From: Armatimonadota bacterium
GTDB taxonomy: Bacteria > Sysuimicrobiota > Sysuimicrobiia > Sysuimicrobiales > Humicultoraceae
Length of the DNA: 58,164 nucleotides
Assembly: GCA_031081585.1 (NCBI GenBank)
Contig: JAVHLY010000019.1
Location: forward strand, 1-58,164
Reading direction: 5' to 3'
Positions 9,809 to 19,719 of this stretch are shown here, piece by piece. The position numbers were made by a program, and so were the translations under genes. Every line of letters begins with the position of its first letter. The stretch's first letter is position 1. The notes under the pieces are model-generated. The model was not told the DNA's origin and did not search any database. It worked only from the letters and a program-made list of their open reading frames with translations.

Positions 9809-11017
9809 TCAGGCCGGGGCGGCCGCCGCCGCCCGCCACAGGTCTTCGAACTGCGCTTTGTTCCACCGGGCCAGGTCCGCCCCGGCGCTCAGCGAGAACC
9901 CTTCGATGGCGATGGTCCCCGTATAGGCGCGCAGGGCCGCCAGGACCCCCACCAGGTCCCGCTCCCCCTGCCCCAGCGGCAGGTGGAGTCGCGAGCGATC
10001 CGCGTCGCTCAGGTGGACGTGCACGACGTGCCGCAGCCGCCCCAGGAAGGCAGCCTCGTCCTCCCCCCAGGGGATGTGCGCCACGTCCAGGACGGTGCCG
10101 ACATTGGGGCGGTCCACGTCGCGCACCAGGCGGTTGGCGTCCTCCGGCGTGATGACGTACTCCCGTTGCCGGGCCTCCATGTGCTCGACGCCCACCACCG
10201 CCCCGACCGCCCGGGCATGGTCGGCCACCTCGCGGACCGCCGACACGAGCGCCGGCCAGTAGGCCTCCCCCTCATCGTAGGGCGCCGTGGTCTGCCCCGG
10301 GTGCATGACCACGAGCCGCACCCCCAGCTGCCCGGCCAGCTCCACCGAGCGGTGCAGGGCCGCCAGGGACGCCTCCCGGATGGGCTCCACCCGCGAGGTG
10401 GGGTTGAGGTCCCAGCTCAGGGTGTGCAGCGTCAGGCGCAGCCCCAGCCGCGCCGCCTGGGCGGCCAGCGCGGCCGGGTCGGCCCCCTCTTCCAGGAGCT
10501 GGTAGGCCCACAGCTCCACCCCGTCGTAGCCGAGGTCGCGCGCCGCCTCCAGGATCTCTTCGGCCGGATGGGCCCACAGCACGGGAGCGCTCAGCAGGAC
10601 CTGGCAGCGGCGCTCCGGGTGCGGGAGCTCGCCCGGGGCGAGCGCGGGCGGCCGCCGCTGCGTCCCACGCGCCGGGCGGAGGGCGCGCGGCCGGACGATG
10701 TCCATCGTCGTGCGCAGCTCGGCGGCGACGCGGAAGGGCTTGGTGAGCACCCGCCCGGGCAGGGAGGCGATGAAGGCCCGCGGGTTCCGGTTGAACTGGG
10801 TGGTGATCTCGAAGGGTTTGGCCAGCAGCCGCCGCACTACGCCGTCGACGTACTGCTCCATGAAGCGCAGCGTGTCCACGGCCACGGCCCGTCCGCAGCG
10901 GATGCAGGTCACACGCGAGAGACCCCCCTCGCCCGGCGTGACGAGGTGCGGCGCCGGGCGCCCGCAGCGGCGGCAGGCCAGCTCGACCTCGTACCGCTCC
11001 CGCACCCGGACCGTCAC
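9809..11017 (-). CDS. Zinc-ribbon (bh-like) domain fused to a sugar-phosphate isomerase/epimerase TIM barrel
   Basis: Residues 1-105 contain CRRC (Cys15, Cys18) and CIRC (Cys38, Cys41), then KPFEITTQFNRN and SLPGRVLTKPFRVAAELR. They resemble the small Bacillus 'bh protein' family. From about residue 137 the protein is an AP_endonuc_2/xylose isomerase-like barrel, with LGYDGVELWAY, VVMHPGQT, VGVEHM, GTVLDVAH and HVHLSD supplying the usual metal ligands. The product is probably an isomerase or epimerase for the substrate handled by this operon. It overlaps the E2 gene by 4 nt. The fusion is unusual. Confidence 0.82.
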   Translation of the reverse strand: MTVRVRERYEVELACRRCGRPAPHLVTPGEGGLSRVTCIRCGRAVAVDTLRFMEQYVDGVVRRLLAKPFEITTQFNRNPRAFIASLPGRVLTKPFRVAAELRTTMDIVRPRALRPARGTQRRPPALAPGELPHPERRCQVLLSAPVLWAHPAEEILEAARDLGYDGVELWAYQLLEEGADPAALAAQAARLGLRLTLHTLSWDLNPTSRVEPIREASLAALHRSVELAGQLGVRLVVMHPGQTTAPYDEGEAYWPALVSAVREVADHARAVGAVVGVEHMEARQREYVITPEDANRLVRDVDRPNVGTVLDVAHIPWGEDEAAFLGRLRHVVHVHLSDADRSRLHLPLGQGERDLVGVLAALRAYTGTIAIEGFSLSAGADLARWNKAQFEDLWRAAAAAPA

Positions 11018-12192
11018 GGTCCGCTCCGCGTGGAGGGCCCCCTGTCCACCCCCGGCCCCTGGTCCGTGCCGCCTCCCTGCGCCAGCAGGCGGCAGAGGTC
11101 GTCGAGGAAGCGGGCGCCGTCCGCCCCGTCAGCCACGCGATGGTCGAGCGCCAGCACCACCTCCCCGACCGGCCGCACGGCCACCGCGTTCCCCACCGCC
11201 CACGGGCGGGGACGGACCGCGCCCAGCGCCAGCAGCGCCGACTGGCCCGGGGGGATGAGCACGGTGAAGGCGTCCACGCCGAACACCCCGAGGTTCGAGA
11301 CGGTGAAGGCCGCTCCCTGGAGGTCCTCGGCCCGCAGCGTCCCCGCCCGCGCGCGCTCTGCCAGGAGCGCCACCTCCGCCTGGATCGCCTGGACACTCTT
11401 GCCGTCCGCGGCGCGCACCACCGGGGCGACCACGCCCTGCGGCGTGTCCACGGCCACGGCCACGTCGATGGCCTGGTGGACCAGGATGGCGTCCTCCTGG
11501 AAGGCGGCGCGCAGCAGGGGGTGTGCCCGCAGGGCGCGCGCCGCGGCGGCCACCACGGCGGCAGTGTACACGCGGGTGGGTGCGAGCCCGGAGAAGTCCA
11601 CCGCTCGCCTCAGGTAGATGTGCGGGATCTCCCGGGCACTCTGGGCCATGCGCGCGGCGATCGTGCGACGCCGCGCGTCGAGCGGCCGCCGCTCGCCCGG
11701 CGGGCGGAGGTGGGGCTCGACGGCGGGGCCACCCCCCGGCGTGGCCGGCAGCCGGTCCGGGGGCGACCTGCGCGCGGCCAGGGCCGCCTCCAGGTCGTGC
11801 TCGGTGATGCGCCCGCCCGGTCCGGTGCCGCGGAGGGTGGCCAGATCCACCCCCGCCTCACGGGCCCGACGGCGCACCGCCGGAGCAGCCGGCGGTTCCC
11901 CCGCCGGACGAGTCCCTGGCGCTGCGGCGGCCGCTGGGGCTGGGGGGGCCTCGCCGGGCGCCACGATGTAGGCGATGACGGCGGCCACCGGGACGCGCTC
12001 CCTCTCCCGGGCGCGGACCCCCGCCAGCACCCCATCGGCGGGCGCCTCCACCTCCATCGTCACCTTGTCGGTGATGACTTCCACCAGCGGGTCGCCCCGC
12101 CGGACCGCCTGGCCCTCGCCGACCAGCCAGCGCCCGAGCGTCCCCTCGGCCATCGTCATGTCGAACTTGGGCAGGATCACCGGCGTGGCCAT
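11014..12192 (-). CDS. 2-oxo acid / acetoin dehydrogenase E2 (dihydrolipoamide acyltransferase)
   Basis: Domains in order are one lipoyl domain (lipoylated Lys43 in TDKVTMEV), a peripheral E1/E3-binding domain (AVRRRAREAGVDLATLRGTG, about residues 105-140), and the catalytic CAT domain ending with HRVADG (His351, Asp355). It transfers the acyl group from E1-bound TPP to CoA. With 392 residues it is a compact one-lipoyl E2. It follows E1beta by 6 nt. No E3 (dihydrolipoamide dehydrogenase) gene is in the window. Confidence 0.92.
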   Translation of the reverse strand: MATPVILPKFDMTMAEGTLGRWLVGEGQAVRRGDPLVEVITDKVTMEVEAPADGVLAGVRARERERVPVAAVIAYIVAPGEAPPAPAAAAAPGTRPAGEPPAAPAVRRRAREAGVDLATLRGTGPGGRITEHDLEAALAARRSPPDRLPATPGGGPAVEPHLRPPGERRPLDARRRTIAARMAQSAREIPHIYLRRAVDFSGLAPTRVYTAAVVAAAARALRAHPLLRAAFQEDAILVHQAIDVAVAVDTPQGVVAPVVRAADGKSVQAIQAEVALLAERARAGTLRAEDLQGAAFTVSNLGVFGVDAFTVLIPPGQSALLALGAVRPRPWAVGNAVAVRPVGEVVLALDHRVADGADGARFLDDLCRLLAQGGGTDQGPGVDRGPSTRSGP

Positions 12193-12198
12193 GCGCTC

Positions 12199-13230
12199 CT
12201 ACCCCTCGGCCAGCACCTGCCGGACCGCGGCGACGATATCCTCCTCCTGCGGGACCGCCGCCCGCTCCAGCGTCCGGTTGTATGGGATGGGACACTCCGC
12301 CCCGCCCAGCCGGACCACCGGCGCCTTCAGGTGGTAGAAGGTCTCCCCCTCCACCAGTCGCGCCGCGACCTCAGCGCCGATCCCCAGCGTCTTCACCGCC
12401 TCGTAGACCACCACCACCCGTCCGGTCTTGCGCGCCGAGGCCGCGGGGGTCTCCGCATCCAGCGGCCGCAGCGTGCGCAGGTCCACCACCTCCACGTCCA
12501 CCCCTTCGGCGGCCAGGCGCTCGGCCGCCGTCAGGGCCCGCGGCACCATCACCGAGGTGGCCACCACCGTGACGTCGCGCCCTTCCCGGCGCACGGCGGC
12601 GACGCCGAGGGGAGCCGGCGCGGGCGCCTCCGGCACCGGCCCGCGGGTCCGGTAGAGGAGCTTGTGCTCGACGACGATGACCGGGTTGGGGTCGGCGATG
12701 GCGGCGAGCAGCAGCGCTTTGGCATCGGCGGGCGTCGCCGGAGCCACCACTTTCAGTCCCGGGACGTGGGCGAACCAGGCCTCCAGGCTCCCGGAGTGCT
12801 GCGCCGCCGCACCCGTCCCCGCACCCGCGGGCGTGCGCAGGACCATCGGGACGGTGACCGTCCCCCCGAACATGTAGCGCATCTTGGCCGCCTGGAGGAC
12901 GAGCTGCTCCATCGCCAGAGTGATGAAGTCCATGAACTGGATCTCCACCACCGGCCGCAGGCCGGTCACCGCCGCGCCGATGGCGCACCCGGTGATGGCC
13001 GCCTCGGAGATGGGCGTGTCGCGCACGCGCTCGGGCCCGAACTCCTCCAGCAGCCCGTCGGTCACCCCGAAGGCGCCGCCGTAGACGCCGATGTCCTCGC
13101 CGAGCAGGATCACGCGCTCGTCCGCGTGCATGGCCTGGCGAAGCGCCTCGCGGATGGCCTCCGCATAGGAGAGCTCCCGCACGCCCACCTCCGTCCCGCC
13201 CGTCGCCGTGCTCACGGCCCGCTCCGTCAC
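12199..13230 (-). CDS. E1 beta subunit, acetoin/pyruvate dehydrogenase type
   Basis: This transketolase-like subunit pairs with E1alpha. Conserved segments are [49 protein letters not shown], and [22 protein letters not shown], with the C-terminal [12 protein letters not shown] region. GTG 13230 overlaps the E1alpha stop (GTGA). A second GTG five codons later is possible. The subunit binds TPP at the interface with E1alpha. Confidence 0.92.
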   Translation of the reverse strand: MTERAVSTATGGTEVGVRELSYAEAIREALRQAMHADERVILLGEDIGVYGGAFGVTDGLLEEFGPERVRDTPISEAAITGCAIGAAVTGLRPVVEIQFMDFITLAMEQLVLQAAKMRYMFGGTVTVPMVLRTPAGAGTGAAAQHSGSLEAWFAHVPGLKVVAPATPADAKALLLAAIADPNPVIVVEHKLLYRTRGPVPEAPAPAPLGVAAVRREGRDVTVVATSVMVPRALTAAERLAAEGVDVEVVDLRTLRPLDAETPAASARKTGRVVVVYEAVKTLGIGAEVAARLVEGETFYHLKAPVVRLGGAECPIPYNRTLERAAVPQEEDIVAAVRQVLAEG

Positions 13231-14195
13231 GCGTACACCCCCTCGAGCAGGGTGGCCGGGTCCGGCTCGGGGCTGGCCTCGGCAAAGGCCAGCGCGGCGG
13301 CGACGGCGGCACGGGCCTCCGCCGCCAGCTGATTGGCCGCCGCCGCGGAGAGGACCCCTGCCGCCAGCAGGCGCGCCCGCAGACGGTCGATGGGGTCGCG
13401 GGCCCGCCAGGCCTCCACCTCCTCCCGGGCGCGGTAGCGCTGCCGATCGCTCTTGCTGTGGCCCCGGTAGCGGTAGGTCACGCACTCCAGCAGCGCGGGT
13501 CCGCCGCCCTGGCGGGCCCGCGCCACCAGCTCGGTCGCCACCGTGTACACCGCGACCACGTCCATGCCGTCCGCCGTCACCCCGGGCATCCCGTAGGCGG
13601 CGGCCCGGTCACTCACCCGCGCCACACGCATCGCCCGCCCCACCGGCATCGACATGGCGTACTGGTTGTTCTCGCAGACGAAGAGCACCGGCAGCTCCCA
13701 GATGCTGGCCAGGTTGAGCGCCTCGTGGAAGGCCCCCTCGTTGGCGGCCCCGTCCCCGAAGAAGGCGACGCACACCTGGCCGGAGCGGCGCAGCCGGATG
13801 GAGAGGCCTACCCCGGTGGCGATGGGCAGCCCGCCGGCCACGATCCCGTTCGCCCCCAGGTTACCGCCGGCCACGTCCGCGATGTGCATGCTGCCGCCGC
13901 GGCCGCGGCAGTACCCCGTGGCCTTCCCCAGGAACTCGGCCATCATGCGGCGCACGTCCGCGCCCTTGGCCAGGCAGTGGCCATGGCCGCGGTGGGTGCT
14001 GAGGATGTAGTCGCCGGGTTGCAGCGCCGCGCATACCCCCGCCGCCACCGCCTCCTGCCCGACGCTCAGGTGCATCGTGCCGTGGACCCGGCCCTGCGCG
14101 AACAGCTCGTCGGCCAGCTCCTCGAAGGCACGGATGAGCAGCATCGTCCGCAGCAGCGCGACCAGGCGATCCGGGGGCAGGCCTCCCGCGCTCAT
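13227..14195 (-). CDS. TPP-dependent E1 alpha subunit, acetoin dehydrogenase (AcoA) type
   Basis: The TPP/Mg motif runs from GDG (147-149) to NN (176-177). The block [22 protein letters not shown] and GGSMHIAD...[12 protein letters not shown] are closer, by eye, to AcoA than to pyruvate dehydrogenase E1alpha. The enzyme would cleave acetoin or a related ketone or 2-oxo acid and pass the acyl unit to E2. Starts at ATG 14195, overlapping the regulator by 4 nt. No acetoin synthesis genes are nearby, so the true substrate is open. Confidence 0.9.
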   Translation of the reverse strand: MSAGGLPPDRLVALLRTMLLIRAFEELADELFAQGRVHGTMHLSVGQEAVAAGVCAALQPGDYILSTHRGHGHCLAKGADVRRMMAEFLGKATGYCRGRGGSMHIADVAGGNLGANGIVAGGLPIATGVGLSIRLRRSGQVCVAFFGDGAANEGAFHEALNLASIWELPVLFVCENNQYAMSMPVGRAMRVARVSDRAAAYGMPGVTADGMDVVAVYTVATELVARARQGGGPALLECVTYRYRGHSKSDRQRYRAREEVEAWRARDPIDRLRARLLAAGVLSAAAANQLAAEARAAVAAALAFAEASPEPDPATLLEGVYA

Positions 14196-15193
14196 CGGTC
14201 GCCTCCCGCGCCCGCCGGCCCGGGATCACGACGCCCGCCCCCCGCGGCGGTGTCGCGCCCGCCCAGCACCTCCACCACCGCCGCCGCCGTCCGGTGGTCG
14301 GTCACCACCACGTCCACGAGACCGCCGCGCACCGCCCCGGCGATGGCCCGGGCCTTCTCCGTCCCCGCCGCCACCGCCACCACCGTGGTGAGGCGGCGCA
14401 GCTCCTCCAGCGTCACCGCCACGGTGCGCGCCTCCAGCTCCGGCGCGGCGGGGCGGCCCTCGGCCGTGAAGAACCGGGTGCAGACGTCCCCCACGGCGCC
14501 CCGGCGGCGCAGTGCCGCCAGGTCGGCGGCACTGAAGTAGCCGCTCTCGACCAGGGTGGAGGACGGCACCGGCGCGCCGATGCCGACGAGCGCGACGTCG
14601 GCGCGGCGCGCCAGGTCGAGGACCCGCCGGATCGCCGGGTCGGAGAGGAGGGCCTGGCGCACCCGCGGGTGGGCGGCCACGGCCGGCGCGTGCAGGAGGG
14701 TGACGCGGCCGCCGAGGGCGGCCGCGGCGCGCCGGACGAGGTCGTTGGCATGGATCTCACTGCGCACCTGACCTACCCCGCCCACGAGCGGCACGAGCTC
14801 GACCGGTACCCGCCGCTGGGCCGGCAGCGCCTCCACCACCGCGGCCACCGAGCGGCCCCAGGAGATCCCCAGGCGCATGCCCGGGCGCAGCAGCCGGACC
14901 AGCAGCGCGGCTCCCGCTCGGCCGACCGCCGCCCGGGTGACGGCGGGATCGGCCGCCGCCTCCACGACCACCGCTTCCCGCACCCCCCGACGTTCGAGCG
15001 CCCGCGCCAGCTTCGGGTACGCCTCGGGCGCGCGCGCCACCTCGATGCGCACGACTCCCTCCGCCCGGGCCCGCCGCAGCAGGCGCGAGACGGTGGGGCG
15101 TGAGAGCCCGAGGCGCTCGGCGATGGCCTGCTGGGTCAGGTCCTGCAGGTAGTAGAGGTCGGCGACCCTGGCCAGCAGCGCGTGGTCCATCAT
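14192..15193 (-). CDS. SorC/DeoR-type sugar-binding transcriptional regulator
   Basis: The N-terminal helix-turn-helix is [28 protein letters not shown], followed by a sugar-isomerase-like effector domain ([44 protein letters not shown]). Members bind phosphorylated sugars and control the adjacent catabolic genes. It lies second in the operon, overlapping both neighbours by 4 nt, so it is probably autoregulated. The inverted repeat at 16508-16544 is the likely operator. Confidence 0.9.
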   Translation of the reverse strand: MMDHALLARVADLYYLQDLTQQAIAERLGLSRPTVSRLLRRARAEGVVRIEVARAPEAYPKLARALERRGVREAVVVEAAADPAVTRAAVGRAGAALLVRLLRPGMRLGISWGRSVAAVVEALPAQRRVPVELVPLVGGVGQVRSEIHANDLVRRAAAALGGRVTLLHAPAVAAHPRVRQALLSDPAIRRVLDLARRADVALVGIGAPVPSSTLVESGYFSAADLAALRRRGAVGDVCTRFFTAEGRPAAPELEARTVAVTLEELRRLTTVVAVAAGTEKARAIAGAVRGGLVDVVVTDHRTAAAVVEVLGGRDTAAGGGRRDPGPAGAGGDR

Positions 15194-16491
15194 CCGCCCG
15201 GTCCCCCCAGCAGGCCCTGCCGGAGGAGGGCGTCCTGCAGGCGCCGGGCCTGCACGACCACCGCGCCTTCGTCCAGGACCACGTCCGCGTAGCGCAGCGG
15301 GCACCCCGCCGCCACCGGGCGCAGGACCCGCGCGCCCTGCGCCAGGCCCACGGGCAGCAGCCCCTCGGCTGACGCGCGGTCGGCCTCCTCGGCCAGCCCG
15401 TAGACAGTCTCGCCGCCGATCCCGTCCAGCACCTCCTCCGGGCGGAGGTCGCGCTTGGCCACCGCCACGCACTCCACCCGCGGCGGGCCCGCAGGCGCCA
15501 GCGTCACCTCGCCGTCGAGCGCGGCTCGGGCGATGGAGCGGGGGACCTCCAGGCTGGCCAGGTGGTAGGGACGGTGGAGCAGGTAGTAGGGTCCGTCACC
15601 CATGCGCAGGTAGGCCAGGTCGCCCCGCAGCGCCTCCGGGGCGGTCACGACGAGGAAGACGCCGGGTGCGACGTCGCCGACGGCGTAATCGACCACGCCC
15701 CGCCGCTGCAGAATGCCGCCGTCGCCCTCGGGGACGAAGGTGTGCAGGAGGTCAGCCAGATCCGCCGCGGGGCCGTGCAGCCCCGGCCGGTCGATCCCGA
15801 GGCCGGCGGCGTTGGCGAGGGCGGCCAGCTCAGCCATGGTCTTGGTGCCGTCCACGAAGGCGGTGAGCATGCGCGGACTCATCCCACGGGTGCGCGCCTC
15901 CCCGGCGAGGCGGGCCGGGGTGGCGGTGCGGTCGAGGCGGTTGTTCTTGCCCTTGCCGGCGCAGATCACCTCGAGGCCCATCAGCCGCGCCTCGTCCACC
16001 AGCTCTCCCAGCGCGGCCGGCTCGTCGCCGGCGGCCAGGGTGTAGACCGCCCCGCTGCGCCGGGCCAGGTGCCCGAGCAGGGGGCCGACGGTGACGTCGG
16101 CCTCGACGTTCAGGGAGACGAGCGCCCGTCCGGGCCGCAGGGCGCAAAGGCCCAGACGCGCCCCCACCTCCGGCTCGCCCGTGGCGTCCACGAGGACGTC
16201 CACCGGCAGGTCCGCGACGCCCTCCGCCCGGGCGGTCACGGCCACGCGTCCCTCGCGGACGAGGCGCGCAGCCTCCGCTCCGTCGGCGGCCACGGCCGCC
16301 CGGAGCCCCGCGGCCTCAGCGGCCCCGAGCGCCCGCTCCACCCTGACGTCGCACAGGGCGACGAGGCGCATGCCCGCCAGGGCCGCCACCTGACGGGCGA
16401 CCCCGGCGCCCATCTGCCCGACGCCGACCACCGCCACGCGGACCGGCCGCCCCTCCCGCTCCCGTGCCTGCAGCCGCGGCAGCAACCCCAT
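15190..16491 (-). CDS. NAD(P)-binding homoserine-dehydrogenase-like oxidoreductase with SAF domain
   Basis: A Rossmann domain (VAVVGVGQMGAG) and a catalytic domain with ICAGKGKNN and MLTAFVDGTKTMAELA are followed by a C-terminal SAF domain from about residue 330 (VAKRDLRPEEVLDGIGG). Members of this family turn up in catabolic clusters for tetroses, branched sugars and sugar acids, acting as dehydrogenases or oxidoisomerases. The exact reaction is not predictable. ATG 16491 is chosen because GLLPRLQ is a typical N-terminus. It is the first gene of the operon. Confidence 0.85.
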   Translation of the reverse strand: MGLLPRLQAREREGRPVRVAVVGVGQMGAGVARQVAALAGMRLVALCDVRVERALGAAEAAGLRAAVAADGAEAARLVREGRVAVTARAEGVADLPVDVLVDATGEPEVGARLGLCALRPGRALVSLNVEADVTVGPLLGHLARRSGAVYTLAAGDEPAALGELVDEARLMGLEVICAGKGKNNRLDRTATPARLAGEARTRGMSPRMLTAFVDGTKTMAELAALANAAGLGIDRPGLHGPAADLADLLHTFVPEGDGGILQRRGVVDYAVGDVAPGVFLVVTAPEALRGDLAYLRMGDGPYYLLHRPYHLASLEVPRSIARAALDGEVTLAPAGPPRVECVAVAKRDLRPEEVLDGIGGETVYGLAEEADRASAEGLLPVGLAQGARVLRPVAAGCPLRYADVVLDEGAVVVQARRLQDALLRQGLLGGPGG

Positions 16492-16507
16492 GGGCTCACG
16501 GATCCTC

Positions 16508-16544
16508 GGTGAACGAACGATCAGTCTTTGCACAGATGTTCACC
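16508..16544. promoter_or_regulatory. Inverted repeat, candidate operator of the SAF/SorC operon
   Basis: GGTGAAC and GTTCACC are separated by 23 bp, 17 bp upstream of the first ATG of the operon. The position and the TGAAC/GTTCA half-sites suit a SorC/DeoR-type regulator such as the one encoded in the operon. The assignment to that protein is inference. Confidence 0.5.
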
Positions 16545-16633
16545 GCAGGGGACGCGGACTCCTGGTGGGGCCGCGAGGGGGAAGGAGAGGGCACGGCCCG
16601 GCCGACGATCGCCCGGCGACCGTCGGCGGGGGC

Positions 16634-17704
16634 CTACCGGCGGGGCACGGTGGAGGAGCCGGCGGGGAGCTCGCTGCGGGGCCGGGCGAAGATCATGCGG
16701 CCGGCCACGGTCTGCAGGACGCTCGTCACCACCACCTCGGCCTGCTCGCCGATGAGGCGCCGACCGCCCTCCACCACCACCATCGTCCCGTCCTCCAGGT
16801 AGCCGACCCCCTGACCGGCCTCCTTGCCCTCCCGGAGGATTTGGAGGGAGAGGGTCTCCCCCGGCAGGAGGATGGGACGCAGCGCCTGCGCCAGCTCGTT
16901 GATGTTGAGGACGCGCACACCCTGCAGCTCCGCCACCTTGTTGAGGTTGAGGTCGTTGGTCAGGATGGCCGCGCCGATGCTGCGGGCGTAGGCCACCAGG
17001 CGGGCGTCGACCTCGCCGTCGGCCGCCCCGGCTTCCTCGACGACGCGCACGGCGCCGAACTCCTTCTGCAGGGTGTTCAGGACGTCGAGCCCCCGGCGCC
17101 CACGGGCGCGCCGGATCGGGTCGGCGGAGTCGGCGATGCGCTGCAGCTCCTGCAGGACGAAGCGGGGGACGAGCAGGGGACCGTCCACGAAGCCGGTGCG
17201 GCAGACGTCGGCGATGCGCCCGTCGATGATCACGCTGGTGTCCAGCACCTTGGGCACCGCCCGGGGTCCGGCCCCCTCGTCCTCGTTGCGGATGCGCGGG
17301 AGGATGGTGGTCACCTCCTCGCGCCGCTGCAGGGCCACGTGGATGCCCAGGTAGCCGAAGATCAGCGCGGCCAGCGGCCGCAGGTAGGGGCCGAGGAAGG
17401 GCAGCCCGCCCAGGGGCAGGCTTACCAGGAAGGCGATGAGCAGCCCGACGATGAGCCCGGTCACCCCCAGGGCCAGGTCGCGCAGGGAGAGGCGGGCCAG
17501 CCCGCGCAGGACGAAGTCCATGGCCGCCACGAACTGCCGCCACAGCCAGGGGCTGAGCAGCCAGCCCAGCAAGGCGACGATGACCGCCAGGCCGATGCGG
17601 GCCAGCGTTTCCGGGAAGACCGAGAGGACGAGACGCTGAGTGGCCAGCTGGAACCCGACGAGCGCGCCCAGCAGACCCCCAACGGCGCGCAGGGCGGTCT
17701 GCAT
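16634..17704 (-). CDS. PIN and TRAM domain membrane protein (YacL-like)
   Basis: Four hydrophobic segments fill the first 125 residues. A PIN domain follows, with acidic residues in VLDTSVIIDGRIAD, FVLQELQ, and ILTNDLNLNKVAE. A C-terminal TRAM domain covers PGETLSLQILREGKEAGQGVGYLEDGTMVVVEGG. This is the architecture of Bacillus YacL, a predicted membrane-bound RNase. As in Bacillota it lies next to the radA region. The -10 box ends only 9 nt before ATG, so the mRNA is probably leaderless. Confidence 0.93.
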   Translation of the reverse strand: MQTALRAVGGLLGALVGFQLATQRLVLSVFPETLARIGLAVIVALLGWLLSPWLWRQFVAAMDFVLRGLARLSLRDLALGVTGLIVGLLIAFLVSLPLGGLPFLGPYLRPLAALIFGYLGIHVALQRREEVTTILPRIRNEDEGAGPRAVPKVLDTSVIIDGRIADVCRTGFVDGPLLVPRFVLQELQRIADSADPIRRARGRRGLDVLNTLQKEFGAVRVVEEAGAADGEVDARLVAYARSIGAAILTNDLNLNKVAELQGVRVLNINELAQALRPILLPGETLSLQILREGKEAGQGVGYLEDGTMVVVEGGRRLIGEQAEVVVTSVLQTVAGRMIFARPRSELPAGSSTVPRR

Positions 17705-17713
17705 GTTGCTTTG

Positions 17714-17722
17714 ATTATAGCA
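17714..17722 (-). promoter_or_regulatory. Extended -10 promoter, leaderless yacL
   Basis: The minus strand reads TGC-TATAAT, then nine bases, then ATG. Transcription should begin within about 2-3 nt of the start codon, and no Shine-Dalgarno fits in between. Confidence 0.75.
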
Positions 17723-17746
17723 CGCGCACGCCGCACGGCGGTCGCC

Positions 17747-17776
17747 TTGACACGTGCGGAAACGCGCTCCTACAAT
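17747..17776 (+). promoter_or_regulatory. Sigma-A type promoter
   Basis: TTGACA and TACAAT are separated by 18 bp. It drives the gene at 17884 and is divergent from the yacL promoter. Confidence 0.8.
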
Positions 17777-17883
17777 GGCGCTGCGCGTTCCGGGATCCGC
17801 GGCCTGGCAGGGTCTGCGGCCGGTGCTCCCGCGGCGCGCCCCCGCCCCAGCGGGAGCCCCACCCCGGACTCAGGAGGCGCGGG

Positions 17884-18279
17884 ATGAAAGAGACCGACCA
17901 GGCCGCGTTCCAGGATCTCGTCGGCCAGTACCTCATTCGCCACCGCAGCATCCTCGACGTCCAGAGCAAGCTCGTGGAGTCCTCCGCCCGCATCGCCCGG
18001 GCCCTGGCCAAGGCCGTGACCTCCTGCGGCTGCGTCCAGATCGCGGCGGAGCGCCAGCGCTTCCCGGCCAACCTCTCGCTGGCAGAGGTCCGGGAGCAGC
18101 TCTCCACCCACCTGCAGGGGGAACCCTGCGAGCGCTGCCGCGAGACCCTGGAGGACGAAGTGGGGACGGCCCTCTTCTACCTGGCCGCCCTCTGCCACGT
18201 CACGGGCCTGGACCTGGGCGCGATCCTGCGGAAGGAGCGCGAGCGCGTCGCCGCCCTCGGTCTCTTCCACCTGACCTAG
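17884..18279 (+). CDS. Conserved small protein of the radA/yacL neighbourhood
   Basis: The 131-residue product begins KETDQAAFQDLVGQYLIRHRSILDV. It contains TSCGCVQI and the cysteine pair CERC, and ends in a helical part FYLAALCHVTGLDLGAIL, reminiscent of MazG-like helical proteins. I recall similar proteins (often labelled DUF1573) next to radA or disA in clostridia. Its function is unknown. The Cys motifs suggest metal binding. It is the only plus-strand gene in this block and has its own promoter. Confidence 0.75.
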   Translation: MKETDQAAFQDLVGQYLIRHRSILDVQSKLVESSARIARALAKAVTSCGCVQIAAERQRFPANLSLAEVREQLSTHLQGEPCERCRETLEDEVGTALFYLAALCHVTGLDLGAILRKERERVAALGLFHLT

Positions 18280-18289
18280 CCCCGCCCGC

Positions 18290-19651
18290 CTAGCCCAGCA
18301 GCACGGCCAGCGCCTCGCCCAGGGTCGCCACGCCGGCGACCTCCACGCCGGCCCCGCGGGCTTCCTCGACGTTCCCCCGCGGCACCACCAGCCGGGCAAA
18401 GCCCAGGCGCGCCGCCTCGGCCATGCGCCGGGCGGCGTGGCGCACCGTCCGCACCTCCCCGCCCAGGCCCACCTCGCCCAGGACCACGCTGCCCGGGTCG
18501 AGCGGCCGGTCGCGGAAGGCGCTGGCCACGGCCGCCGCCAGGGCCAGGTCGGCCGCCGGGTCGGCGACGCGCAGCCCGCCCGCCACGCTGGCGTAGACGT
18601 CGTGCATGGCCAGGTGCAAGCCCGCCCGCTTCTCCAGCACCGCCAGCAGCAGCACCAGGCGGTTGTAGTCCACCCCGGCGGCGGTGCGCCGCGGTACCCC
18701 GAAGTGCGTGGGGGTGACCAGCGCCTGCACCTCCAGCAGCAGCGGCCGGGCCCCCTCCATGGCGCAGACGATGGCCGACCCCGAGGCGGACACCGCGCGC
18801 TCGGCCAGGAAGGCCGCCGAGGGGTTCGGGACCTCGCGCAGCCCGTCCGAGGCCATCTCGAAGACCCCGAGCTCGTGGGTCGAGCCGAAGCGGTTCTTGG
18901 TGGCGCGCAGGAGGCGGTAGGCGTGGTGCGGGTCCCCCTCGAAGGCCAGCACGGTGTCCACCAGGTGCTCCAGCACCCGCGGGCCGGCCAGCTGCCCCTC
19001 CTTGGTGACGTGGCCGACCAGGAGGACGGTCACCTCCTGTCCCTTGGCCACCCCCAGCAGCGCGGCGGCACACTCCCGCACCTGCGCCACGCTGCCCGGC
19101 GCCGAGGGGACGTCCGGCCGGTAGACTGTCTGGATCGAGTCCACCACCACGAGCGCGGGGCGGAGGCGCTCCACAGCGCGCTGGACGGCCTCCAGGTCGG
19201 TCTCGGCCAGGAGGAGGAGGTCGCGCGGCAGCGGGCCCAGCCGCCCCGCGCGCAGACGGGCCTGGCGGGCGGACTCTTCGGCGGTGACGTAGAGGACGGT
19301 ACGCCCCTGGGCGGCCACGCGGGCGGCCACCTGGGTGAGCAGGGTGGACTTGCCGATCCCGGGGTCGCCGCCGATGAGGACGAGCGCGCCGGGGACGAGG
19401 CCGCCGCCCAGCACGCGGTCGAACTCCGCGATGCCCGTGGTGGCCCGCGGCTCGCGCTCGAGGGCCACGTCGGTGATGGAGACGACCTCGGCCGCCCGGG
19501 CCGGGGGCCGCGGGACCGGGGGCCGGGGGACCGGGGCCGCGGGCTCCTCGACGAAGGTGTTCCACTCGCCGCAGGCGGGGCAGCGCCCCAGCCACTTGGG
19601 CGAGACATGGCCGCAGGCCTGGCAGGCGTAGCGCACGCGCGTCGTCGGCAT
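18290..19651 (-). CDS. radA: DNA repair protein RadA
   Basis: This RecA-like branch-migration helicase starts with a C4 zinc finger (CQAC, Cys10/13; CPAC, Cys24/27). Walker A is GGDPGIGKST, and the RadA-specific motif KNRFGST follows. A Lon-protease-like C-terminal domain includes DPAADLALAAAVASAF and VVLGEVGLGGEVR. Length is 453 residues, normal for the family. It follows clpC on the same strand, as in Bacillota. A GC-rich proline stretch (residues 38-52) replaces the usual linker. Confidence 0.96.
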   Translation of the reverse strand: MPTTRVRYACQACGHVSPKWLGRCPACGEWNTFVEEPAAPVPRPPVPRPPARAAEVVSITDVALEREPRATTGIAEFDRVLGGGLVPGALVLIGGDPGIGKSTLLTQVAARVAAQGRTVLYVTAEESARQARLRAGRLGPLPRDLLLLAETDLEAVQRAVERLRPALVVVDSIQTVYRPDVPSAPGSVAQVRECAAALLGVAKGQEVTVLLVGHVTKEGQLAGPRVLEHLVDTVLAFEGDPHHAYRLLRATKNRFGSTHELGVFEMASDGLREVPNPSAAFLAERAVSASGSAIVCAMEGARPLLLEVQALVTPTHFGVPRRTAAGVDYNRLVLLLAVLEKRAGLHLAMHDVYASVAGGLRVADPAADLALAAAVASAFRDRPLDPGSVVLGEVGLGGEVRTVRHAARRMAEAARLGFARLVVPRGNVEEARGAGVEVAGVATLGEALAVLLG

Positions 19652-19719
19652 GGGCGGTCCTCTCCTTCTATCGGCGGCGGGGGGCAGGTTTCCTCCCCTC
19701 CCGTGGCGCAGCCGCAAAG

